A stretch of 64,000 nt of DNA. It comes from Streptomyces pilosus (GTDB lineage: Bacteria; Actinomycetota; Actinomycetes; Streptomycetales; Streptomycetaceae). The notes beneath the pieces are model-generated. The model saw only the letters and a program-made list of their open reading frames with translations. It was not told where the DNA came from and made no database searches. The stretch's first letter is position 1. Each line of letters opens with the position of its first letter. Position numbers and translations under genes: made by a program. Below are positions 35,462 to 43,446 of this stretch, one piece after another. The DNA lies in the NCBI RefSeq assembly GCF_014649835.1, contig NZ_BMTU01000004.1, positions 434,001 through 498,000 on the forward strand. The letters run 5' to 3'.

Positions 35462-36223
35462 TCAGGGCAGGCCCGCGATGCTCCGCAGGGCGGGAACGGA
35501 GTGGACGGTGAGGCGGCGGCGTCCGTAGCCGATGGCTCCCGCGGCCCTCAACTCCCGCAGGGCGTGCTGCACACGACGCTCCCGCGCCCCGATGAACTCG
35601 CCCCACTCGGCCTGGCTCAGCCCCGGTCTGACCGACGTCCCCTCCGGTGTCGGGACCCCGTACTGCTCCGTCAGGTCCAGTACCGCACGGCACAGCCGGG
35701 CGATGACGGGACCACGCGTGAACTGCGTACGGCGACGGACCGCGGTGCGGCTGCGATGGGCCAGGCTCCGGCTGACGGCCGTACCGGCGATCCGGTGCCG
35801 GGCCAGCCAAGCCAGCCACTCGTGCTGCGAGACGCGCCGCACGGACACCCGCTCGGCCGCCGTGACCGTGGCCGAGCGGGGCTCGTTGTCGAACGCCGCG
35901 GTCTCGCCCGTCACGTCACCGGCGGCTCGTATGTCCACCAGGGAGCTGACCCCGTCGTCGTCGGTCGTCGTCACCTTGGCGAAGCCCTTGAGGAGCACGA
36001 GCACGAACGTGTCGGCGGCGCCTTCGAGCAGCATGATCTCGCCGGCCTCGTAGGTGCGTGCGGTGCCGGCCCGCAGCAGGGCCGCCTCCGCACGGCCCGC
36101 GGAGCCCTCCCGCGCCCCGTCCGGACCCTGCAGCTCCCCCAGGAGCGTGCCCCGCACATACCCGGCCGGTGCCCGCCCCGTCTCCCACCCGTGCTCCCCG
36201 CCCGTCTCCCGCACACCGAGCAC
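35462..36223 (-). CDS. Crp/Fnr-family transcriptional regulator
   Basis: 253 aa from GTG 36223, which has an excellent GGGAGGGGG site; the frame stays open upstream to an ATG at 36409 with poor support. A cNMP-binding-like beta-roll spans about residues 45-150 (TYEAGEIMLLEGAADTFVL, then GDVTGETAAFDNEPRSATV). A winged HTH follows (LSQAEWGEFIGARERRVQHAL). The phosphate-binding cassette lacks a clear R-S/T-A-x2 cAMP signature beyond PRSATV, so the ligand is uncertain. It lies 190 bp upstream of the GTPase gene in the same orientation and could control the peptidase set. Confidence 0.86.
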   Translation of the reverse strand: MLGVRETGGEHGWETGRAPAGYVRGTLLGELQGPDGAREGSAGRAEAALLRAGTARTYEAGEIMLLEGAADTFVLVLLKGFAKVTTTDDDGVSSLVDIRAAGDVTGETAAFDNEPRSATVTAAERVSVRRVSQHEWLAWLARHRIAGTAVSRSLAHRSRTAVRRRTQFTRGPVIARLCRAVLDLTEQYGVPTPEGTSVRPGLSQAEWGEFIGARERRVQHALRELRAAGAIGYGRRRLTVHSVPALRSIAGLP

Positions 36224-36622
36224 AGCGTCCCCCTCCCAGATGGCCGGCTCCGCGAGGAACCGTATCCGGACACCGGGACATACTGCATGAGATGTGAACT
36301 TACGTATGAGATGGCGCGGTTCTGTCCGGCTGGGACGCCGAAGCCGACCGGTCCGCGACCGTCCGCCGCACACGTCCGACGCGACGTCGAGCCGGACGGC
36401 CGATCTCACCTGCCAGAGCCGACATTTGATGAACTGTCAACATATAGTCTCAGATTCAGCTCAAAATTTGATCTTGCGCTGGTTACGGTGCCGATCATCA
36501 TGATTATCTGATCTTGCACGGGATGCCGGGGGGCATCGCGCCGCCGCGGCCGACCGGTCGCGGCACCGAACCGTGCCGAATCATCCGGGCCTGAGCCCGA
36601 ATCCCCTGACCAAGGACCTGAT
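36224..36622. promoter_or_regulatory. Divergent intergenic region with AT-rich block and TGATCTTGC direct repeat
   Basis: About 400 bp between the Crp/Fnr gene (-) and the small secreted protein gene (+). Bases 36420-36520 are strikingly AT-rich for this genome. They contain TATAGT (36443-36448), a possible -10 element, and two exact copies of TGATCTTGC (36469-36477 and 36509-36517), whose starts are 40 bp apart. Between the copies is ATCATGAT, a short palindrome. No further gene seen. Confidence 0.6.
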
Positions 36623-37192
36623 ATGAAGCTGTCTCGCCACACCGCGCTCGTGTCCGTCGTCTGCGCCGCGGCCGTCGCCTTCGGCGGCATCGGCACCGCC
36701 CATGCCGCCGGCCCGGCCCCCAGCACCGCGGCAGTCGCCACGGAGGAAATCCCTCAGCAGCAGATCGACGAGCTCGCGAAGTACCTCGAGGCGATTCACG
36801 AGGGGGAACTGCGCACGGCCGACGGCCAGTTCGACCGCGCCGCCGCTGTCTCGTCGTTCGGCGTCGAGTTCGCGAACGCCGTCGAGGCCGAACTGAAGAA
36901 CCGGAGCACGGCATCGTCCGCCACGAAGACTCCCACCATGAGCGCGGCCGCCGCCAAGAGCAAGGACAGCTACGGCAAGTGCCTGCTCAAGGCTGTCGGT
37001 CTCGGCGGCCTCGGCGGGGCCACGTCGGCCATCATGAACAAGCTGTCCGAGAAGAAGTGGTCGGACGCGGCGCGTCTGATCACCAAGGAGGCCGCCAAGC
37101 GCGGCGTCAAGATAGCCGTGAAGGGTGGAGTCGTCGGCCTGGCCGCCACCCTCGCGGCCAGCGGCATCTGGTGCGCCACGCCGTGGGCGTGA
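36623..37192 (+). CDS. Small secreted protein, two cysteines, glycine-rich hydrophobic C-terminus
   Basis: 189 aa from ATG 36623, with AAGGA upstream. A Sec signal peptide covers about residues 1-28 (cleavage after AHA). The mature N-terminal half is a charged helix region (QQQIDELAKYLEAI, FGVEFANAVEAEL). The C-terminal about 70 residues run from Cys120 to Cys184. They contain glycine-rich, amphipathic or hydrophobic stretches (VGLGGLGGATSAI, GGVVGLAATLAASGIWC), and could form a disulfide-closed or membrane-inserting unit. I do not recognise the family. It has its own promoter region and a strong terminator, so it is a single-gene unit. Confidence 0.8.
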   Translation: MKLSRHTALVSVVCAAAVAFGGIGTAHAAGPAPSTAAVATEEIPQQQIDELAKYLEAIHEGELRTADGQFDRAAAVSSFGVEFANAVEAELKNRSTASSATKTPTMSAAAAKSKDSYGKCLLKAVGLGGLGGATSAIMNKLSEKKWSDAARLITKEAAKRGVKIAVKGGVVGLAATLAASGIWCATPWA

Positions 37193-37250
37193 GCCCCCTC
37201 GCGCTCGCCGCGCCGAGACGCCGTCGACAGCGCGTGGCCTGAGAGCGTGA

Positions 37251-37284
37251 ACGGGTGGACCGGAGCGGGCTCCGGTCCACCCGT
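37251..37284. terminator. Strong intrinsic terminator hairpin
   Basis: A perfect 16-bp inverted repeat, ACGGGTGGACCGGAGC and GCTCCGGTCCACCCGT, with only 2 nt between arms. It lies between the convergent secreted-protein gene and the winged-helix regulator gene and probably serves both. Confidence 0.87.
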
Positions 37285-37337
37285 CCGGGCGGGACGGCCG
37301 TTTCCCACCTCACGCGTACGGGCTCACGCGTACGGGG

Positions 37338-37646
37338 TCATCGGCCGAGGTCCGACTGCACGACCTTGCGCAGTTCCCCGAGGTACTCCTCGAACCGCTC
37401 GCGCCCCGAGGGCGAGAGCCGGACCCTGGTGACCGCGTGCCGGCGTTCCCGGAACTTGGCGATCTCCACGAGACCTTCCTTCTCCAGGATCCCCAGCTGG
37501 CGGGACAGCTCCGACGTCGACAGCTCCAAGGCGGCCTGCAACTCGGAGAAGTTGACCTGCTGCACCTGGCGGAGCGCACCGAGAATGGCGAGCCGGTTCG
37601 GCGAATGCATCACCGTCGACAGACGGGTGCGCGGCTGCGGTGTCAC
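37338..37646 (-). CDS. Winged-helix transcriptional regulator (MarR/ArsR-like)
   Basis: 102 aa from GTG 37646, with GGAGG 7 bp upstream. The single winged-helix domain has NRLAILGALRQ, FSELQAALELSTSELSRQLGILEKEGLV and a wing of Arg-rich residues (FRERRHAVTRVRLS). It resembles HTH_34-type short regulators. It starts 1 bp after the stop of a four-helix membrane protein gene, so the two are a regulator/membrane-protein operon. An inverted repeat just upstream of the pair (38098-38132) is the likely operator. Confidence 0.88.
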   Translation of the reverse strand: MTPQPRTRLSTVMHSPNRLAILGALRQVQQVNFSELQAALELSTSELSRQLGILEKEGLVEIAKFRERRHAVTRVRLSPSGRERFEEYLGELRKVVQSDLGR

Positions 37647-37647
37647 G

Positions 37648-38061
37648 CTAGCGCCTCCAGCGCAGGACGAGGTAGACCGCCAGCACGACCGCCGGCACCG
37701 CCGCCGACACGAACGCGGCAGTGGTGTCCGCGGGGTTGTCCCACAGCACCTTGAGCCCGGGGATCGCCAGCGTCACCGGCGCGAAGAGGAACACGGCCTC
37801 CTCGGCCCTGGTGTGCGGCCTCCGGCCCGGCGCCCTGAGGTGGAACCACCGCCAGCGCAGTACGAGTGCGAGCGCCCCCGCGAGGACGGCGCAGCCGAGC
37901 AGTACGGGAACGCGGTTCACGCTCGACACCGCGAGCACCGCAAAGAGTGCGACCGCCGACAGCACCCCGAGCGCGCGTTCGCCCGGTGAGCCGGCCTTCG
38001 CCAGCGCCGGAGCCTCGTCGATGACCCGCAACTGCTCTGCGGCGTCCGGTTCCTGCCCCAT
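37648..38061 (-). CDS. Small integral membrane protein co-transcribed with winged-helix regulator
   Basis: 137 aa from ATG 38061, with a GGAGGT site. After a hydrophilic N-terminus there are about four hydrophobic helices (VLSAVALFAVLAVSSV, VLLGCAVLAGALALVL, FLFAPVTLAIPGL, AAFVSAAVPAVVLAVYLVL) with an Arg-rich loop between the second and third. No catalytic motif is visible. Regulator/membrane-protein pairs of this form are common in Streptomyces, but their function is not known to me. Confidence 0.82.
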   Translation of the reverse strand: MGQEPDAAEQLRVIDEAPALAKAGSPGERALGVLSAVALFAVLAVSSVNRVPVLLGCAVLAGALALVLRWRWFHLRAPGRRPHTRAEEAVFLFAPVTLAIPGLKVLWDNPADTTAAFVSAAVPAVVLAVYLVLRWRR

Positions 38062-38097
38062 GGGCGACCTCCATCCATTGCGTTACGTCACCAGAGT

Positions 38098-38132
38098 ACG
38101 CATCTAGTTTCCAAAAGTGCAACTGGATGCGT
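38098..38132. promoter_or_regulatory. Inverted-repeat operator upstream of the regulator pair
   Basis: Arms ACGCATCTAGTT and AACTGGATGCGT form a 12-bp inverted repeat with a single mismatch, separated by 11 nt. It lies 37 bp upstream of the membrane-protein start codon, where autoregulation by the winged-helix protein would be expected. Confidence 0.7.
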
Positions 38133-38396
38133 TCAGTGGAACCGGACGAGGTCCGCGCCCTCCGTTCCGCCCGGCGTCACGTACCGCGCGCCACTCGACG
38201 CGGGCATGGGCCAACTCCGGCTGCCGGTGCGCACTTTTTGGACAAACTGGGGGCCGTCCGAGCGGGTGGAGTCAACCCGGAGGGCGCCCGCCGCCTCTCA
38301 CGGTCCGAACGAACGCAGCGGCCTCGTCAGCCAGTTGGGGTCGCAGGGCTCATCCAGGTTCGACATCGCACCCGAAAGCCGGAAGCACGAGGACTG

Positions 38397-40178
38397 ATGA
38401 CCAGACTCCAGCAGAGCCGCACCAGCCGTCTGACCCGCCCCTCCCTCGCCATCGCCGCGGCCATCGCCGTGACCGCGGGCGTCGTCGCCGCCGCGCCCGA
38501 CGCGCAGACCGCGGAGCCGACGCCGAAACTCAGCCTGATCGCCGCGTCCACCTCGGTCACGCTCGACTCGTGGAAGGAGGAGCCCGGGGTCTACCTCGAC
38601 CTCGGGACGTACCTCACCTCCGAGAACGGCGCCTTGGAACTCAAGGTGACCCGCAAGTCCTACAAGGACCCGGTCGTCGCCGCGCAGATCCTCCGCGACG
38701 GCAAGAAGACCCGGACCAAGGCGCTCCCGGCCGGGCTCGTGAAGGACTTCACCGGACTGCCGGACTTCACGCGGATCACCCTCACCGACGCGGCCGGCGC
38801 GAAGGTGCTGGAGACGACCGAGGCGTTCTGCCCGAACAACGCCTCCGGGCGGGTCCGGCCCGACGCCCCCGCCAACTCGAAGTATCCCGAGAGCTGCCCG
38901 ACGAACCCCTTCACCCTGGGCTCGGTGTGGGGCGTCGAGAACGGCTGGGCGTCCAACACCTACGCCGGGTACTACACCAAGCCGGTCCAGCTGGCCGCCG
39001 GCACCTACACCGCCGAGATCGGCGTGACCGAGAAGTACCGCAAGCTCTTCGGCATCGCCGACAAGCCGCAGACGGTCAAGGTCGTCGTGCGCGAGCGCAG
39101 TTGGGAGGACCCCGCCGGTTCCGCGGCCCGTGGTGCGGCGAAGTCCACCACCTCCGGGCACGACGCCCACGCACAGCACGGCGGTCACGCGCAGCACGGC
39201 GGTCACGCGCGGCACGACGCGCACGCCCGGCACGGCGCCGCGGCCGACGCCCCGGCCCCCGGTGCCGCGACGAGCGGCGCCGGCCCCTCGTTCAACGCCG
39301 GCCACGGGCCCTACCCGTCGGCTCCGCCCGCCCTGCCGTGGGCGCTGAAGCGGAAGTCCCTGGGGCGGCAGGCCCTCACCGCCGCCGAGCCCGGTGACGG
39401 TCCCGGAAGGACCGACGGTTCCCGGCAGGCTCCGGGCGCCCTGCCCAACGCGAAGCGCCCCACCGGCAAGGCGTCCGTGCCCGACGTCCCGAAGCCCGAC
39501 CTGCGCTCGCTGCCCGCGTACGGCATCACCGTCAGCGACGGCTACGAGGAGGTGCCCGGCAGGGACTACCTCGCCTTCAGCGCCAACGTGTGGAACGCGG
39601 GTCCGGCCAAGCTCGTGGTGGACGGCTTCCGCTCCCCGGGCAAGGAGGTGATGGACGCCTACCAGTACTTCTACGACGCCGACGGCAAGCAGGTCGGGTA
39701 CACCCCGACCGGCGGCATGGAGTGGGACCCGCGTCCCGGTCACGAGCACTGGCACTTCCTGGACTTCGCCAGTTACCGGCTGCTGTCGGCCGACCAGAAG
39801 GAGACGGTGCGCTCCGGAAAGGAGGCGTTCTGCCTCGCCAACACCGACGCGGTCGACTACACGGTGAAGAACGCCTCCTGGCACCCGGGCAACACGGACC
39901 TGTCCACCGCGTGCGGCTCCGAGAACTCCATCTCCGTCCGCGAGGTGCTCGACGTCGGCTCCGGTGACACCTACACCCAGGACCTGCCCGGCCAGTCCTT
40001 CGACATCACGGACCTGCCGAACGGCACGTACTACATCCAGGTCCTCGCCAACCCGGAGAACCGGCTCAAGGAGACCGACCACGGCAACAACAGCGCGCTG
40101 CGGGAGGTGGTCCTGGGCGGTGAGAAGGGCGCCCGTACGGTGACCGTTCCGCCGCACCACCTGGTGGACGCCAACTGA
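38397..40178 (+). CDS. Secreted lysyl-oxidase-like protein with His-rich linker
   Basis: 593 aa from ATG 38397 (GAGGA site). A signal peptide covers about residues 1-38. The N-terminal domain (about 40-240) is an uncharacterised beta-rich region. A histidine-rich linker (about 254-281, alternating His with Ala, Gln and Gly) could bind copper. The C-terminal about 200 residues match the lysyl oxidase family, with copper ligands in HEHWHF (449-454). Such proteins oxidise lysine side chains or simply bind Cu. Bacterial members are poorly characterised. Likely extracellular. Confidence 0.82.
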   Translation: MTRLQQSRTSRLTRPSLAIAAAIAVTAGVVAAAPDAQTAEPTPKLSLIAASTSVTLDSWKEEPGVYLDLGTYLTSENGALELKVTRKSYKDPVVAAQILRDGKKTRTKALPAGLVKDFTGLPDFTRITLTDAAGAKVLETTEAFCPNNASGRVRPDAPANSKYPESCPTNPFTLGSVWGVENGWASNTYAGYYTKPVQLAAGTYTAEIGVTEKYRKLFGIADKPQTVKVVVRERSWEDPAGSAARGAAKSTTSGHDAHAQHGGHAQHGGHARHDAHARHGAAADAPAPGAATSGAGPSFNAGHGPYPSAPPALPWALKRKSLGRQALTAAEPGDGPGRTDGSRQAPGALPNAKRPTGKASVPDVPKPDLRSLPAYGITVSDGYEEVPGRDYLAFSANVWNAGPAKLVVDGFRSPGKEVMDAYQYFYDADGKQVGYTPTGGMEWDPRPGHEHWHFLDFASYRLLSADQKETVRSGKEAFCLANTDAVDYTVKNASWHPGNTDLSTACGSENSISVREVLDVGSGDTYTQDLPGQSFDITDLPNGTYYIQVLANPENRLKETDHGNNSALREVVLGGEKGARTVTVPPHHLVDAN

Positions 40179-40190
40179 CCCGCCCGTGAC

Positions 40191-40220
40191 GCACCGGGGC
40201 GGCTCCGGCCGCCCCGGTGC
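40191..40220. terminator. Intrinsic terminator between convergent genes
   Basis: A perfect 13-bp stem, GCACCGGGGCGGC and GCCGCCCCGGTGC, with a 4-nt loop, 12 bp after the lysyl-oxidase-like stop and facing the end of the GH62 gene. Confidence 0.85.
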
Positions 40221-40256
40221 TGTCCGGGACGGCCGGTGCGGTCCGGGACGGGCCGG

Positions 40257-41690
<1,434 letters not shown>

Positions 41691-41733
41691 CTACCTCGAG
41701 TGGCTGCATTTCTCATGGACATGACATAAACAC

Positions 41734-41749
41734 GTTCGACCTGTCGAAC
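41734..41749. promoter_or_regulatory. Palindromic operator upstream of GH62 gene
   Basis: A perfect palindrome, GTTCGAC-CT-GTCGAAC, 52 bp upstream of the arabinofuranosidase start. It is suited to a LacI/GntR-type sugar repressor. The TTCGAC half recurs in the GH11 xylanase upstream region (46240-46256). Confidence 0.65.
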
Positions 41750-41886
41750 AAAGTCCGATCCATCGAGCAACCCGAGAATAGGGATCCGGCGACCGGCGTC
41801 AACCCTTCTCGCAGGATTCGCCTGCACCCTCGAAACATTCGCGCGTCCCGGGGAGCCGCCCGGTCCGGGAAGAGAGAGCGCGCGCC

Positions 41887-41923
41887 GGCCCCGGCGGACG
41901 GTTCACACGCGTCCGCCGGGGCC
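41887..41923. terminator. Intrinsic terminator downstream of small acidic protein gene
   Basis: A perfect 13-bp stem, GGCCCCGGCGGAC and GTCCGCCGGGGCC, with an 11-nt loop, about 20 bp after the stop of the minus-strand gene at 41943. Confidence 0.8.
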
Positions 41924-41942
41924 GGTCCGCCGGCCGGCGGTG

Positions 41943-42113
41943 TCAGCTCTCGTCACGCACGTCGTCCGGGCCGAGCCCGGCTTCCTCCATCGCCTCGCGC
42001 AGGGTGCGTCCGGTGGCGCCGTCGCCCTTCTCCGCGGTCGTCTTCTCGTCCGACGTGTCGATGACCTCGTCGGTGGACGTCGTCTTCGGGCGGTTCTCCT
42101 CGGGAACGGTCAC
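41943..42113 (-). CDS. Small acidic hypothetical protein
   Basis: 56 aa from GTG 42113, preceded by AGGAG with good spacing. Highly charged (Glu, Asp, Lys, Thr), with no hydrophobic core; ends LREAMEEAGLGPDDVRDES. It follows another small hydrophilic gene by 35 bp on the same strand and precedes a strong terminator, which supports it as real. Function not recognised. Confidence 0.65.
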   Translation of the reverse strand: MTVPEENRPKTTSTDEVIDTSDEKTTAEKGDGATGRTLREAMEEAGLGPDDVRDES

Positions 42114-42148
42114 GAGTTCTCCTGGTCCGGTGTTCCGCAGGACGGTGC

Positions 42149-42343
42149 TCAGGCCGGGTGGTCCGGCTGCTGCTCGGGAGGCGTACCGCCGCCCTCGCCT
42201 CCGCCCTTGTTCCCGCGGTCCGTGCCGTGGGCGCGGCCGCCGTCCCCCTGGCCGGGCTGTGCCGCCTTGCGGGACTGGCTGTCCTGCGGAGTGCCCGCCC
42301 CCTTGTCACTGCGCCGCAGTTCGGGCTGTTGCGGGTTCGACAT
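42149..42343 (-). CDS. Small hydrophilic Gly/Gln/Pro-rich protein
   Basis: 64 aa from ATG 42343, with a strong GGAGGAGA ribosome site. The sequence is rich in Gly, Gln, Pro and charged residues and appears intrinsically disordered. It lies between an SDR gene and another tiny gene, all on the minus strand. No known motif; a stress-related role is only a guess. Confidence 0.65.
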   Translation of the reverse strand: MSNPQQPELRRSDKGAGTPQDSQSRKAAQPGQGDGGRAHGTDRGNKGGGEGGGTPPEQQPDHPA

Positions 42344-42450
42344 CGGCTCTCCTCCTTGTTCCACCTGTTCGCCGGAGCGCTTGCCGGTCACCCGGGTACC
42401 GCGCCGCCCGCGTCCGATGCGTGCACCGGGGAGTTCCCGGCTCGTTCCCG

Positions 42451-43275
42451 CTACTTGGGGGTCCTGCCGGTCGCCGGTCCGGCGTCCGGCTCTCCGGTCC
42501 CGGGTTCCGCCAGCCGTCGGTGGGCCGCCGCCTTGACCCCGTCGGGCAGCACCTTCCCCGCCAGTTCCTGCGCCTTCGTCTTGAGCGACCCGGTCACGGT
42601 CTTCGTCTCGCCCTTCACGATCGCCTCGAACGCCTGCTCGGCCACCTGCGCGGGATCGTCCTTCTTCATGGTGCCGACGCGGGTGTCGTCCGCCATGCCC
42701 GCCCGGCGGAAGAAGTCCGTGTCCGTGGGGCCCGGCATGAACGACGTGACCGTCACGCCGGTGCCCTTCACCTCTTCCGCCAGCGCCTGGGCGAAGGACT
42801 GCACGAACGCCTTGGAGGCGTTGTAGACGGGCTGGAAGGAGCCGGGCATCGTCGAGGCGACGGACGAGGTGAAGGCGATCCGGCCCACGCCGCGCGTGAC
42901 CATGGCCCGCAGCAGCGGCTTGGCCAGCCGGACGGTGGCGGTGACGTTGAGGTCGATGACCTCCTGGTCGTCGGCGAGGTCGGTGTCGACGAAGGCGCCG
43001 CCCCGGCCCACCCCGGCGTTGAGGGCGGCCACGTCGACCGTCAGACCGTCCAGCGCGTCGAGGAGCCGGAACCGTCCCTCGCCGGACCGCAGGTCGGCCC
43101 GCACGGCGCGGACGTCCGCACCTGTCTCCCGCAGTTCCTGCGCGGCGCTCTCCAGCCGCTCGTCCTCGGCGTTCACCACGAGGTCGTAGCCGTGGAGCGC
43201 GAACTGCCGTGCCAGTTCACGCCCGATTCCGCTGGACGCACCGGTGATCAGGGCGAGTGGGCGTGTGTCAGTCAT
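42451..43275 (-). CDS. Short-chain dehydrogenase/reductase
   Basis: 274 aa from ATG 43275. Classical SDR features: TGASSGIG at 11-18, NAGVGRGG, catalytic Ser in FTSSVAS, and YNASK. The last about 30 residues are a charged tail. Substrate unknown. It is divergent from the TPP-dependent enzyme gene with 171 bp between, so the two may share a control region. Confidence 0.9.
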   Translation of the reverse strand: MTDTRPLALITGASSGIGRELARQFALHGYDLVVNAEDERLESAAQELRETGADVRAVRADLRSGEGRFRLLDALDGLTVDVAALNAGVGRGGAFVDTDLADDQEVIDLNVTATVRLAKPLLRAMVTRGVGRIAFTSSVASTMPGSFQPVYNASKAFVQSFAQALAEEVKGTGVTVTSFMPGPTDTDFFRRAGMADDTRVGTMKKDDPAQVAEQAFEAIVKGETKTVTGSLKTKAQELAGKVLPDGVKAAAHRRLAEPGTGEPDAGPATGRTPK

Positions 43276-43446
43276 GGCGGACGGGTATCCGCCGCACCTC
43301 CCGCCACGCCTCCGCGGCGGCGTTTCCCGCGGAGCCGCACGGTTACCCAGGGAGTGTCGTGTCCCCACGCGCCCCGCGCGGGGACGCGTGGCGCACCGGC
43401 GGGAACGGAAGCGGAGTCCGCAGACGGGACAGGGAACGGAGCTCGT

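Noticed and set aside
39150..39240. Short direct repeats (CACGCGCAGCACGGCGGT-like) as a CRISPR or regulatory repeat
   Set aside because: They encode the His-rich linker of the lysyl-oxidase-like protein in frame; no spacer structure.
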